DNA of 64,000 nucleotides from Verrucomicrobiota bacterium (GTDB taxonomy: Bacteria > Verrucomicrobiota > Verrucomicrobiia > Opitutales > Opitutaceae). Below are positions 1 through 10,226 of the stretch, in pieces. The DNA lies in NCBI GenBank assembly GCA_023391285.1, contig JAEWBF010000064.1:1-64000 (forward strand), in the 5' to 3' direction. The notes under the pieces were generated by a model. That model was not told where the DNA came from. It did not search any database and saw only the letters and a list, made by a program, of their open reading frames with translations. The stretch's first letter is position 1. The number at the start of each line of letters is the position of its first letter. The position numbers were made by a program, and so were the translations under genes.

Positions 1-1005
1 GCGCGCCGCCGCCATTTCTTTGGCGAAATACGTGAGAATCATGTCCGCCCCCGCCCGCTTGATCGCGAGCAGCGACTCGTGTCGCGTCTTCGTCAAATCA
101 AGCCAGCCCATCTTCGCCGCCGCGTGCAGCTGCGCGTATTCTCCCGAAACCTGATACGCCGCCACCGGCTTGTTCGTCCGCTCGCGCACGTCGCGAATCA
201 CATCGAGATACGGCCCCGCCGGTTTCACCATCACGATGTCCGCGCCTTCCTGCTCATCGAGCGCCAGCTCCGTGAACGCCGCGCGCCGGTTCGCCGGATC
301 GAGCTGATACGTCGCCTTGCTGAGCAAGTGCGTGCCCGCTGCCTGCGCGCTGCCGACCGCATCGCGAAACGGCCCGTAATACGCCGACGCAAACTTCACC
401 GAATACGCCATGATTCCCGTCCCGGTAAAACCCGCCCCATCCAACGCGCGGCGGATCGCCCCCACGCGCCCATCCATCATGTCGCTGGGCGCCACCAAAT
501 CGACACCGGCGCGCGCATGCAGCACCGCCATCTTTGTCAGAATCTCGACCGTGCGATCGTTTTCCACGTCGTCCCGCGCGGCGTTCAACACGCCGTCGTG
601 CCCATGCGTCGTGTAGGGATCGAGCGCGATATCCGTCATCACTGCGATCTGCGGCACCGCCTTCTTCACCGCGCGCACCGCGCGCAACACCAGCGCGTCC
701 TCGTGCAACGCCGCCGTGCCTTCATCATCCTTCAAGCGCGCGTCCAACTTCGGAAAGAGCGCCACCGCCGGCACACCCAGTTTCGCCAGCGCGCGACACT
801 CCTTGACCAGATCGTTCACGCTGAACCGCGCGACGCCTGGCATCGACGCGATCGGCTCCGGCTCGCCCTTCCCCTCGATCACAAACACCGGCGCAATGAA
901 ATCCGCCGGCCGCAATACCGTTTCCTGCACGAGCGCGCGTAGGCTCGCACTGCGGCGCAACCGGCGCGGACGTTGGGTCAGATCGAGATTGAAAACATCA
1001 GCCAT
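1..1005 (-). CDS. hemB: Delta-aminolevulinic acid dehydratase (porphobilinogen synthase), 3' end cut by window edge
   Basis: Condenses two 5-aminolevulinate molecules to porphobilinogen in cytoplasmic haem synthesis. From the ATG at 1005 the frame is open for 335 codons to the window edge. The last visible residues (MILTYFAKEM) are the usual C-terminal end, so only a few residues are missing. Both active-site lysines are visible: YSVKFASAYYG (about 370-410) and the Schiff-base lysine in DIVMVKPAGPY (about 205-240). QVSGEY follows at about 140-160. The metal loop reads LDPYTTHGHDG (about 590-635), with aspartates where zinc-type enzymes carry cysteines, so this should be the Mg-dependent Pseudomonas-like type (family knowledge). 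The gene lies 54 bases downstream of the 1060-3117 gene on the same strand and may be co-transcribed with it. hemH of the same pathway is at 33292. Confidence 0.97.
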   Translation of the reverse strand, partial: MADVFNLDLTQRPRRLRRSASLRALVQETVLRPADFIAPVFVIEGKGEPEPIASMPGVARFSVNDLVKECRALAKLGVPAVALFPKLDARLKDDEGTAALHEDALVLRAVRAVKKAVPQIAVMTDIALDPYTTHGHDGVLNAARDDVENDRTVEILTKMAVLHARAGVDLVAPSDMMDGRVGAIRRALDGAGFTGTGIMAYSVKFASAYYGPFRDAVGSAQAAGTHLLSKATYQLDPANRRAAFTELALDEQEGADIVMVKPAGPYLDVIRDVRERTNKPVAAYQVSGEYAQLHAAAKMGWLDLTKTRHESLLAIKRAGADMILTYFAKEMAAAR

Positions 1006-1059
1006 GGCGAAAGCCCGACCCTACTCGTCGGCCGCCCCCGCGCCATCCTCTTTTTGCCT

Positions 1060-3117
1060 TCAACGATCCACCAACGCCTGCGTGCCTTTCCCGCGGCAGC
1101 GCGCGCACTCTTTCGTCACGTGCAACTTTCCGCCTTCGCACGTCCCACAGTCGACTTTGCCCGCGGCACAGCTCGCACACGGCTTTCTCACCACCTTGGG
1201 CTTCCCTTTTCCCGTGCCCGTGCAGGTGGCGCACACCACCGCGCGCCCGTCCTGCACCAGCCCGCCCGCTCCGACACACGTCGTGCACGCGGGCACCTCC
1301 GGCACCATCGCGTATCCACGTCCTGAACACGCGCCACACGCGATCGTCCCCTTCCCCGCGCAAATCGAGCAATCCGGCGTCGTCCGCACTTTGCCCGCTC
1401 CCGCACATTCCTCACACGTGTGCGCCGCCGTGAGTTCCGCGAGCCGCTGACGCGCCCCCGCGTCATTTCCGCTCAACGTCTCATAAACCTTCGCCGCCTG
1501 CGCAAACATCCCCTTCCGATCGAGAAATCGCGCCACCAACACCTTCAGCTGCGTCACGCCCGAGGGCTCGACGCGCGTCTCCGTGTATCCGCCGGGCGCA
1601 GACACCGACTCCCGCTCGAACATTGATTGAATTTGCGCCACGACGCGCTCCGGCGACCGCTGCATCAACTCCAGCAAGAGCGGCACCGACCGCTCCCGCT
1701 CCCCCGCCGCAAACGCCTTCGTCGCCCACAGCGCCGCCGCCGCCGGCTCCGCCGCCACGCCTTCGCCTTTCGCATAACGCTGCGCCACCTCGATCCACGC
1801 CGGCTCGTGCCCGCCGCGCGCCGCCCGCAGATAAAACATGAAGGCCTTCGCCCCATCCGGCTCCGCTGTCGGATCCTCGTAGTTTCTCGCCAACAGCATC
1901 GACGCCTCCGCCGGCGCATCCGCTCCCGCCAAAATCCGGTTCAACACCCCGCGCTCGCGCAGCAGGTCACGCGGCAGGTCCGCGCGCTGCATCGCATAAA
2001 TCTTCAACAGCGGCTCCACCGCCTCGCGTTCGCCGTCCTCGATCCGCGCTTCCAACCACCCTCGCGCCGACTCATACCGCTCCGCCGCGAAATCCTGTTC
2101 CGACACCCATGCGCGCGCCTCCCGATCGCCACCGCGCGCCGCTTCCTGGAAATACGGATACGCCTCCGCCTCCGCATCCGGCGTGTTCCGCAAGATCGCA
2201 CGGCCATACGCCGCGCGAAACGCCTGCCGCGTCCGCACTTTTGTCCGCTCGATCGCCTGCATCTCCGCTACCGCCGTCGACCAGTCCGCTTTCCGCACCG
2301 CCGCCTGCGCTCGCCGCCACCGCGCAATCGTCGGCTCGTCCGGATCCTCGAAAAAATCCGCCGCTGTCGCCAGCGTCCGCCAATCCGCCAGCAGCGGATC
2401 ATCCTCCGGCGCCACCGCCGCGAACAAATCAAACCCCAACATCGCCTGCGGCGTCATCGCCGCCACGCCGAGTTTTTCCAGCGTCGCCCGCAGCGACGCA
2501 AAATCCTTCCCCGCAATCTCCGGCTCGTTCTCCTTCAACAGCCGGTAATACCCCGGATTCTGCCGGCTGAACTGCGCCAGTGGCCGCGCATACACACTTT
2601 CGTGCAGACCCCGAAACGCTTCCCCGGCCGGAAACCGCAACTCCGGCACCCGCCGCAACCGCTCACGCGCCGCCGCCACCCACTTCTTTTCGCACAACGC
2701 TTCCACTTCCGCACAGCCGGTGAAAAAGGTTCCTTCATCCACCCGCGCTTCGACTTCCTGCACCAGCGCTTCGAACAATCGCGCCTGCTCCCGCCGCCAT
2801 GATCCTTCCGGCTCCGCCGTCGCCGCCATGGCCTGCGCCCGCACTTTCGCCGCCTGCCATCGGAAATCTTCGATCTTAGAACGAAACTCACCGACACCCG
2901 ATCTCAACAATTTCAACTCCGCGCGAATCGCCTGCACTTCCGCCCCCACGCGCGCTTCGTCCCGCCGCTTCGTCGTCACCCCCGTCGTGATCGCCGCGCC
3001 CAGCCCAATCACACCGATCAACACCGGCAGGTGCGGCAACGACTTCCGCCACCCGCCGCGCGGCTTCGCCGGCGTGGACGTTGCCGGTGTTTCAGGCGGT
3101 GCGGTTTCGGATTCCAT
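1060..3117 (-). CDS. Membrane-anchored protein with Sel1/TPR-like repeats and a C-terminal DnaJ-type cysteine-rich zinc region
   Basis: 685 residues. A proline-rich N-terminus is followed by one membrane segment (about 30-47) and then a probable coiled coil (about 55-90). The long helical middle contains stretches resembling Sel1/TPR repeats, for example YLRAARGGHEPAWIEVA. From about residue 566 to the end there are eight CxxC units: CEECAGAG, CSICAGKG, CGACSGRG, CTTCVGAG, CATCTGTG, CASCAAGK, CGTCEGGK and CARCRGKG. Six of these match CxxCxGxG, the zinc-binding motif of DnaJ. There is no J domain. DnaJ itself has four such motifs, so eight is unusual. The role is unknown; protein-protein contact or a chaperone-like function at the membrane is a guess. 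The gene is divergent from cysS. Confidence 0.85.
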   Translation of the reverse strand: MESETAPPETPATSTPAKPRGGWRKSLPHLPVLIGVIGLGAAITTGVTTKRRDEARVGAEVQAIRAELKLLRSGVGEFRSKIEDFRWQAAKVRAQAMAATAEPEGSWRREQARLFEALVQEVEARVDEGTFFTGCAEVEALCEKKWVAAARERLRRVPELRFPAGEAFRGLHESVYARPLAQFSRQNPGYYRLLKENEPEIAGKDFASLRATLEKLGVAAMTPQAMLGFDLFAAVAPEDDPLLADWRTLATAADFFEDPDEPTIARWRRAQAAVRKADWSTAVAEMQAIERTKVRTRQAFRAAYGRAILRNTPDAEAEAYPYFQEAARGGDREARAWVSEQDFAAERYESARGWLEARIEDGEREAVEPLLKIYAMQRADLPRDLLRERGVLNRILAGADAPAEASMLLARNYEDPTAEPDGAKAFMFYLRAARGGHEPAWIEVAQRYAKGEGVAAEPAAAALWATKAFAAGERERSVPLLLELMQRSPERVVAQIQSMFERESVSAPGGYTETRVEPSGVTQLKVLVARFLDRKGMFAQAAKVYETLSGNDAGARQRLAELTAAHTCEECAGAGKVRTTPDCSICAGKGTIACGACSGRGYAMVPEVPACTTCVGAGGLVQDGRAVVCATCTGTGKGKPKVVRKPCASCAAGKVDCGTCEGGKLHVTKECARCRGKGTQALVDR

Positions 3118-3255
3118 TTAGCGCCCCGATGTTATCGGCGCAATCCGCCCTCCGCTTCAGTGCCTTCCCGCATCCGGCCCCGCCCCGCGCGCGTCAGTAA
3201 AATCGTATTCCGCTCTGGCGGAATTGCCCCCACCATTCACGTTCCTCCCGTTTTC

Positions 3256-4635
<1,380 letters not shown>

Positions 4636-4662
4636 GCGGCCAGATCGCTGGCGCCCCAAAGC

Positions 4663-4688
4663 GGCAGGAGCGGCTTTACGCCGCGACC
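4663..4688 (+). repeat. Short GC repeat, copy 1 (GGCAGGAGCGGCTTTAC)
   Basis: GGCAGGAGCGGCTTTAC sits between cysS and the toxin-antitoxin pair, and GGCAGGACGGCTTTAC recurs at 5465-5480, just before thrS. In this copy GCGGC and GCCGC (4670-4674 and 4680-4684) can form a small stem with loop TTTAC. The role is unknown. It may belong to the wider set of GTAG-led intergenic hairpins, since the second copy is preceded by GTA. Confidence 0.5.
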
Positions 4689-4724
4689 CACGCTCCACCC
4701 ACGGCTCTGCTCCCTCTCACTGAA

Positions 4725-4759
4725 TTGACACACCCATCTTGGTAATACATCGTTTTACC
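4725..4759 (+). promoter_or_regulatory. Possible promoter/operator of the toxin-antitoxin pair
   Basis: TTGACA at 4725-4730 is an exact sigma-70 -35 hexamer, in an otherwise GC-rich background and 31 bases before the antitoxin ATG. No good -10 lies at 16-18 bases; TAATAC at 4743-4748 is only 12 bases away. GGTAA (4741-4745) and TTACC (4755-4759) form an inverted repeat directly before the start codon, a plausible autoregulatory site for the AbrB-type protein. All of this is inference from sequence. Confidence 0.3.
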
Positions 4760-4760
4760 C

Positions 4761-4988
4761 ATGATCAAAACGATCTCCAAAATCGGCAACTCGCAGGGCA
4801 TCACCTTCGACGCAGCGTTGATGGACATGGCGCGCCTGAAAGTCGGTGATCAGGTGAACGTCACTGTCCACGAAGGCGGCACGATCACGTTGACGCCGGT
4901 CCGCCCGATCATCGGCCCCGACGAAGCAGCCTCTTCGGCCAAGACCATCATCAACAAGAACCGCGAACTGTTCCGGCGGCTGTCATGA
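4761..4988 (+). CDS. AbrB/MazE-family antitoxin
   Basis: 75 residues. It opens with the swapped-hairpin AbrB signature (KTISKIGNSQGITFDAALM), then LKVGDQVNVTVHEGGTITLTP. The C-terminal 25 residues are the likely toxin-binding tail. It overlaps the toxin gene by ATGA (4985-4988), the usual arrangement for tight stoichiometry. It should bind its own promoter and neutralise the Doc protein downstream. The textbook Doc partner is Phd, which is a different fold from AbrB. Confidence 0.88.
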   Translation: MIKTISKIGNSQGITFDAALMDMARLKVGDQVNVTVHEGGTITLTPVRPIIGPDEAASSAKTIINKNRELFRRLS

Positions 4989-5380
4989 GCCGCGATTGGA
5001 AACACCTCACCGTCTCTGCGGTGCAAGCGATCCACCGCGAAGTGCTGCTCGCACACGGCGGCGGCGAAGGCGTGCGCGACGAAAACATGCTCGAATCGGC
5101 CGTCGCCGCCCCCCAAGCCTCCTGGGCTGGCGAACCTATCATGAGCGATCCGATCGAGATCGCGGCCGCCTATCTTTTCTACCTCTGCAGAAACCATCCG
5201 TTTGTTGATGGAAACAAGCGGACCGCGCTCGCGTCGTGTCTGGTGTTTCTGGAGCAGAACGAAATCCTTCCCGTTCAACCTCTACCTGTAGACGACTGGG
5301 AACAACTCGTCCTCGACGTCGCCGCCTCAAAACTCGATCGCGACGCCACCACGAAGCGCTTGCGAGCGCTCGTGAAATAA
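4985..5380 (+). CDS. doc: Doc-type Fic-domain toxin
   Basis: 131 residues, normal length for Doc. The Fic core HPFVDGNKR is at residues 71-79. As in phage P1 Doc, lysine replaces the glycine of canonical Fic (HxFxxGNGR). P1 Doc phosphorylates EF-Tu rather than AMPylating targets, so the same activity is expected here (family knowledge plus inference). The early block RDENMLESAVAAPQ is typical of the family. The start overlaps the antitoxin stop. Confidence 0.9.
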   Translation: MSRDWKHLTVSAVQAIHREVLLAHGGGEGVRDENMLESAVAAPQASWAGEPIMSDPIEIAAAYLFYLCRNHPFVDGNKRTALASCLVFLEQNEILPVQPLPVDDWEQLVLDVAASKLDRDATTKRLRALVK

Positions 5381-5484
5381 CCTCGCCCGTCGCTCCCGCG
5401 AAATGCCTCGCTTGACGGCGGACGAGTTCCACCGCCACGCTCTCCCTTCCGCCCTGCAATCGTAGGCAGGACGGCTTTACCACC

Positions 5485-7395
5485 ATGGCCATGACTCCGC
5501 TCGAAGAAATTCGTCACTCGTGCTCGCACGTGCTGGCGACCGCGATCCTTCGCCTCTACCCCGAGGCCAAACTCGATATCGGACCGCCCACCGACACGGG
5601 CTTCTACTACGATATCGATCTCGACCACAAACTCACCGCCGAGGATCTCACGAAGCTCGAAGCGGAGATGAAAAAGATCGCCGACGAGAACCAGCCCTTC
5701 CTCCGCAAAGAAGTCTCCCGCGACGAAGCCGTCGAAATCATCAAGTCCCGCGGCCAGGAGCGCTACAAACTCGGCCGTCTCGCCGACATTCCCGAAGGCG
5801 AAAAAATCTCCTTTTATCAAAACGGCGAATTCATCGATCTCTGCGCCGGCACGCACGTCCGCTACACGTCGAAGCTGAAGGCGTTCAAACTCCTCTCGAT
5901 CGCCGGCTCGTATCATCGCGGCGACGAAAAGAATAAACAGCTTCAACGCATCTACGGCACCGCCTTCCCCTCCAAGGACGAACTCGCCAACTACCTCACG
6001 CAGCTCGAGCAGGCCAAGCTCCGCGACCACCGCAAACTCGGCCGCGATCTCAAACTCTTCCACATCGACGAAGAGGTGGGCCAGGGCCTCATTCTCTGGA
6101 CGCCCAACGGCTCCATCCTTCGCCAGGAACTGCAAAACTTCATCGCCGACGAGCTCCGCAAACAGGGCTATTCGCAGGTGTTCACGCCGCACATCGGCAA
6201 GCTCACGCTCTACAAAACCTCCGGCCACTTCCCTTACTATAAGGAATCGCAGTTCACCGCCTTCGCCGAGCCCGACGCGATGCAACAACTCGCCAGCGAG
6301 GGCTGCTCCTGCGCCGATCTCACCGCGCGACTGGAAGGCGTGACCCAGCAGTTCGCCGACGAGATCAACCGCCGCGCCGGCAAAGAAGTGATCGCCAACG
6401 ATCGTGTAAAGGATCCGACCGAGCTCCTCGACGGCTTCATGCTGAAGCCGATGAACTGCCCGCATCACATCAAGATCTTCGCGTCACAGCCCCACTCCTA
6501 CCGCGACCTGCCGATCCGCCTCGCTGAATTCGGCACCGTCTATCGCTGGGAACAATCCGGCGAGCTCAACGGCATGACGCGCGTCCGCGGCTTCACCCAG
6601 GACGACGCCCACCTCTTCTGCACCGAAGAACAGGTCGCGCAGGAAATTCTCGGCTGTCTCTCGCTCGTCAAAACCGTGCTCACGACACTCGGCATGCAGG
6701 ACTACCGCGTGCGCGTCGGCCTGCGCGATCCCGACAGCAGCAAGTTCACCGGCGATCCCGCCAAGTGGGACGCCGCCGAAGACGCCTGCCGCAAAGCCGC
6801 CGCCACGCTCGGCGTGCCGTTCACCGAAGAGCCCGGCGAAGCCGCGTTCTACGGCCCCAAGATCGATTTCGTCATCAAGGACGTCATCGGCCGCGAATGG
6901 CAGCTCGGCACCGTGCAGGTCGACTACGTTCTCCCCGTTCGCTTCGACCTCTCCTACATCGGCCCCGACAACCAGCCGCACCGCCCGGTGATGATCCATC
7001 GCGCGCCGTTCGGTTCGATGGAGCGTTTCTGCGGCGTGCTGATCGAACACTTCGCCGGCGACTTCCCCGCCTGGCTCGCGCCCGAGCAGGTGCGCATCGT
7101 GCCGATCAGCGACAAGGTCATCGACTACGCCCGCGCGCTCCTCACGCGTTTCAAGAACGAAGGCTTCCGCGCTTCGCTCGACGAACACAGCGACAAGCTC
7201 GGCGCCAAGATCCGCCGCGCCGAATTGGACAAGGTGCCCTACACGCTCGTCATCGGGCAGAAGGAAGCCGAAGCCAACAGCGTCTCCGTTCGTTCGCGCG
7301 CCCGCGGCGACGAAGGCGTGATGACCGCCGACGCCTACATCGCGAAGCTAAAGGAAGAAATCACCACGCGCGCGCTCCCCGCAAAAAAGGCCTAA
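5485..7395 (+). CDS. thrS: Threonyl-tRNA synthetase, without TGS domain and with an internal insertion
   Basis: Class II synthetase charging tRNA-Thr; 636 residues. It begins directly with the editing domain (HSCSHVLA, then LCAGTHVRYTS and SIAGSYHRGDEKN), so the usual N-terminal TGS domain is absent. Catalytic zinc ligands are visible in MNCPHHI, the DDAHLFC region and MIHRAPFGSMERF. The anticodon domain follows from about residue 535. Between HFPYYKESQF and LDGFMLKPMNC lies an insertion of roughly 57 residues (about 256-315, bases 6250-6430), absent from the E. coli enzyme as remembered. Two in-frame ATGs (5485, 5491) are possible; the first is used. A strong terminator follows at 7427. Confidence 0.96.
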   Translation: MAMTPLEEIRHSCSHVLATAILRLYPEAKLDIGPPTDTGFYYDIDLDHKLTAEDLTKLEAEMKKIADENQPFLRKEVSRDEAVEIIKSRGQERYKLGRLADIPEGEKISFYQNGEFIDLCAGTHVRYTSKLKAFKLLSIAGSYHRGDEKNKQLQRIYGTAFPSKDELANYLTQLEQAKLRDHRKLGRDLKLFHIDEEVGQGLILWTPNGSILRQELQNFIADELRKQGYSQVFTPHIGKLTLYKTSGHFPYYKESQFTAFAEPDAMQQLASEGCSCADLTARLEGVTQQFADEINRRAGKEVIANDRVKDPTELLDGFMLKPMNCPHHIKIFASQPHSYRDLPIRLAEFGTVYRWEQSGELNGMTRVRGFTQDDAHLFCTEEQVAQEILGCLSLVKTVLTTLGMQDYRVRVGLRDPDSSKFTGDPAKWDAAEDACRKAAATLGVPFTEEPGEAAFYGPKIDFVIKDVIGREWQLGTVQVDYVLPVRFDLSYIGPDNQPHRPVMIHRAPFGSMERFCGVLIEHFAGDFPAWLAPEQVRIVPISDKVIDYARALLTRFKNEGFRASLDEHSDKLGAKIRRAELDKVPYTLVIGQKEAEANSVSVRSRARGDEGVMTADAYIAKLKEEITTRALPAKKA

Positions 7396-7426
7396 GTCCC
7401 ACCGCATTCCTTCGCGGTCATCTTCC

Positions 7427-7454
7427 AAAGGCGGGCTCATCGCCCGCCTTTTTT
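7427..7454 (+). terminator. Rho-independent terminator after thrS
   Basis: A perfect 10-bp stem: AAAGGCGGGC (7427-7436), loop TCATC, GCCCGCCTTT (7442-7451), continued by more T. The T tract overlaps the stop codon of the convergent gene at 7453, so the hairpin may also serve that gene weakly. Confidence 0.9.
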
Positions 7455-9387
7455 ATTTCGCCCACGCGAGCGGTTCCGGCGAGGGAAACGTGCTCGTCAT
7501 TTCGATCGCGCGACCTTCACGCACCGATCGATGAATCGACTCCATCACGTCCACCACATGCGCCGCCTGCGCGCCCGTGGTCGGATGTGGTTTTCCCGTG
7601 CGCAAACCTCGCCAAAGCTCGAGCAGTCCCGCCGCCCAATCACAATACCACTCGCCCTCTCCCGCCGGCTCGCGCACCGGAAAAACGCGCCGGTAACGTC
7701 CGCCGAAGTCGCCGGCCCTCACCTCCGCCGTCGCCGCAAACCACGCCGTCGCGATCGATCCTTTGTCACCGTGAATCTCCAGCCCCGCCTGCTTCTCGGC
7801 TGGATCTCCCACATAAAAATTCGCGGTCAATCGCGCCCGAAGTCCTCCCGCGAACTCCAGCGCCGCCACCACCCAGTCCTCCGTTTTCGTCGTGAACGAT
7901 GTTCCGTCTTTCGTGACACGATCCGGCAGCACAATCCCTCCGCCTGCGATCACCGTCTTCACCGGCCCAAACCACGCCGTCAGCAATGACAGCGGATACA
8001 CACCGACGTCGAACACCGGCCCCACCGCATAGAACGGCGCGGGATTCGGATGCCAGGTTTCAATCCGGCCCCAATCCACCGTCGCATAAGCCACGCGCGG
8101 CGTGCCGATCGTGCCTTCGCGCACCCGCTTCCACGCGGTTTGCTGCGCCTCGCCCAGCCACGTCACCGGCGCGCAGCTCAACCGCACGCCGCGCTTCTCC
8201 GCGAGCTCCACCAGCTGCTTCGCCTCGCGATACGTCGGCGCCAACGGCTTCTCCGAATGCACATGCTTCCCCGCCTCCAGGCAGCGGGTCACAACGTCGA
8301 CGTGCGCTTGTTGGATCGTGAGATTCACCACCGCCTCCACCGACGGGTCCGCCAGCACGTCTCCTAAATCCGAATACACCTTTCCGCCATTCTTGCTCAC
8401 CCACGCTTCCGCTGCCGCGAGGTTGAGATCGGTCGCTCCCGCAATTTCGATCTGCGAGTAAGCGCGCATCGATTCGCCGTAGGCGCCCGCTATGTTGCCG
8501 CACCCCACCACCGCCACCCGCAAGGGCCGCTCCTTTTCCCGCACCTCCACCGTCTGCCACGCACGCTCAACCCGCTCGCGTCCTTCGCGCGCTTCCTCGC
8601 GCGGATCGAACGTTTCCGGTTCGTGCTCGATCGCCATCGGCCCACGAAAATCGATCGCTCGCAACGCCCTCAGCACCTCATCCACCGGCACCACGCCATC
8701 GCCCAGCCGACACGTTTCATGCCCCATGTCCACGAACGAAAGCCCCGTTTTCTCCGCGCGCGGCGCTTTCACATCCTTCAAATGCACCGCAAACAACCGC
8801 GGCCCCAACTCCCTCACCGCCGCAACGGGATCCCAGCCCTGCGTCGCACACCACCCGGTGTCGAGCGCGATGCCTGCGATGTCCTCGTCGCCTTCGCCCA
8901 ATCGCGCCAACATCTCGCTCGCGCTTTTCTCCGGATGATTCTCGGCCGCGTAGCGCATGCCATGTTCCCGCAAGATCTCAACGGCCTCCGCCCGCCGATC
9001 GCCCCACGCCTCGATATGCCCCGCGATGATCGGCAAACCCAGCTCGACACAAAACCGACACGCCGCGCGCAAGTTTCCGAGTTCGCCCGGCACCCACGCC
9101 GCGTAAGAGCGCAGCTTGAGCTCATGCTTCGCGAGCAACCGCTTCGCCTCCTCGATGTGACCGAGCGTCGCCCATCGCCAGTGCAGGTGCGCCGACCAAA
9201 GATCGATCGCATCAAACCCCAGCGCCTTGATCTCCAGCAGCATCTCTTCGAAGCGCGCCGCAAACGTTTCCCGCGGCGAGAACCACGCGTGCGTCGCCTC
9301 CTCTCCCTGCATCCAACCTTCCGTCATCCGATAACCGAGCTGACGAGCGACGAAGTTCGCCGTCATGAAAGAGAGTTTGGGGTTCAT
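7453..9387 (-). CDS. Fused sugar-phosphate isomerase/epimerase - Gfo/Idh/MocA oxidoreductase
   Basis: Two enzymes in one chain of about 644 residues. Residues 1 to about 280 are an AP-endonuclease-2/xylose-isomerase-like TIM barrel with metal-site style motifs (IAGHIEAWG, YAAENHPEK, IALDTGWCA, VHLKDVKAP, AIEHEPE). From about residue 290 comes a Gfo/Idh/MocA NAD(P)-dependent oxidoreductase: Rossmann motif VAVVGCGNIAG, then HVHSEKPLAPT with the conserved EKP lysine, then the C-terminal sheet domain. Both families act on sugars, inositols and derivatives and often sit side by side; a single polypeptide suggests consecutive steps on one substrate (inference). The ATG at 9387 is preferred over the in-frame GTG at 9396. 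It is divergent from the 9474 gene. Confidence 0.9.
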   Translation of the reverse strand: MNPKLSFMTANFVARQLGYRMTEGWMQGEEATHAWFSPRETFAARFEEMLLEIKALGFDAIDLWSAHLHWRWATLGHIEEAKRLLAKHELKLRSYAAWVPGELGNLRAACRFCVELGLPIIAGHIEAWGDRRAEAVEILREHGMRYAAENHPEKSASEMLARLGEGDEDIAGIALDTGWCATQGWDPVAAVRELGPRLFAVHLKDVKAPRAEKTGLSFVDMGHETCRLGDGVVPVDEVLRALRAIDFRGPMAIEHEPETFDPREEAREGRERVERAWQTVEVREKERPLRVAVVGCGNIAGAYGESMRAYSQIEIAGATDLNLAAAEAWVSKNGGKVYSDLGDVLADPSVEAVVNLTIQQAHVDVVTRCLEAGKHVHSEKPLAPTYREAKQLVELAEKRGVRLSCAPVTWLGEAQQTAWKRVREGTIGTPRVAYATVDWGRIETWHPNPAPFYAVGPVFDVGVYPLSLLTAWFGPVKTVIAGGGIVLPDRVTKDGTSFTTKTEDWVVAALEFAGGLRARLTANFYVGDPAEKQAGLEIHGDKGSIATAWFAATAEVRAGDFGGRYRRVFPVREPAGEGEWYCDWAAGLLELWRGLRTGKPHPTTGAQAAHVVDVMESIHRSVREGRAIEMTSTFPSPEPLAWAK

Positions 9388-9473
9388 CCGCCCCACTTTG
9401 TATTTTCTGGAAACGAAGTCCGGAAAAATCGCCGCGCGCTCGCCATTCTCGCCTCGTCCTTCATCCTCGTCGG

Positions 9474-10205
9474 GTGAAACCGTTACTCCTTCCCCTCCTC
9501 ACGTTCATCGGACTCGTCGTCTCCGCCGTCAGCGCCGCCACCAGCCCGGCCTCGTCACTGACGTCTAAAGATCTCGTCGGCGCATGGGAGCTGGATGGCG
9601 ATCCCAAGCACGTGCTCATCATGACGCCGAATTACTGGAGCCTCGCCGCCTTCACCCCCGATAAGTTCGTCAGCACGCGAGGCGGAACTTATACGATCGA
9701 AAAAGACTCCACCGCACTCGCCACCATTCAGTTCGACTCCGCGGAGCCGCAGCAGGTCGGTCAGGAACTCCAATTCCAACTCCACTTGGAAAACAACACG
9801 CTGCAGATCACGCCATCCGGCGACTCCACGCAAACGTGGACCCGCCTCGACCACGCCGAGAGCCCGCTCGCCGGCGTCTGGCGCATCAACGGCCGCCACG
9901 TCAACGGCACCCTTCAAGAGATGCCGCTGCGCGCGCGGCGCACCTTGAAGATTCTTTCCGGCACGCGTTTCCAATGGGTCGCCATCAACATCGAAACCGG
10001 CGAATTCTCCGGCACCGGCGGCGGCACGTTCACCTTCGAGAACGGACGCTACGTCGAAAAAATCGATTTCTTCTCCCGCGACAACTCGCGCGTCGGCGCG
10101 GAGCTTTCCTTCGGCGGCGAAGTCAGCGGCGACAACTGGCGACACCACGGCCTCAGCTCGCGCGGCGACCCCATCGACGAAAACTGGATTCGTTTCCAGC
10201 CCTGA
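9474..10205 (+). CDS. Secreted protein with two lipocalin-like repeats
   Basis: 243 residues from a GTG start. A signal peptide is clear (MKPLLLPLLTFIGLVVSAVS, cleavage near SAA). The mature part has two halves that each begin with a similar block: LVGAWELDG near residue 35 and LAGVWRINGR near 130. This is a duplicated lipocalin-like beta fold, resembling proteins annotated as 'membrane or secreted protein' in other environmental bacteria. The ligand and role are unknown. The gene stands alone, divergent from the fused oxidoreductase and convergent with glnK. Confidence 0.75.
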   Translation: MKPLLLPLLTFIGLVVSAVSAATSPASSLTSKDLVGAWELDGDPKHVLIMTPNYWSLAAFTPDKFVSTRGGTYTIEKDSTALATIQFDSAEPQQVGQELQFQLHLENNTLQITPSGDSTQTWTRLDHAESPLAGVWRINGRHVNGTLQEMPLRARRTLKILSGTRFQWVAINIETGEFSGTGGGTFTFENGRYVEKIDFFSRDNSRVGAELSFGGEVSGDNWRHHGLSSRGDPIDENWIRFQP

Positions 10206-10226
10206 GACGGCAGAACGCGTTTCATG

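Noticed and set aside
79..942. Long plus-strand open frame opposite hemB
   Set aside because: Arg/His-rich shadow of a GC-rich gene; hemB on the minus strand has all catalytic motifs.
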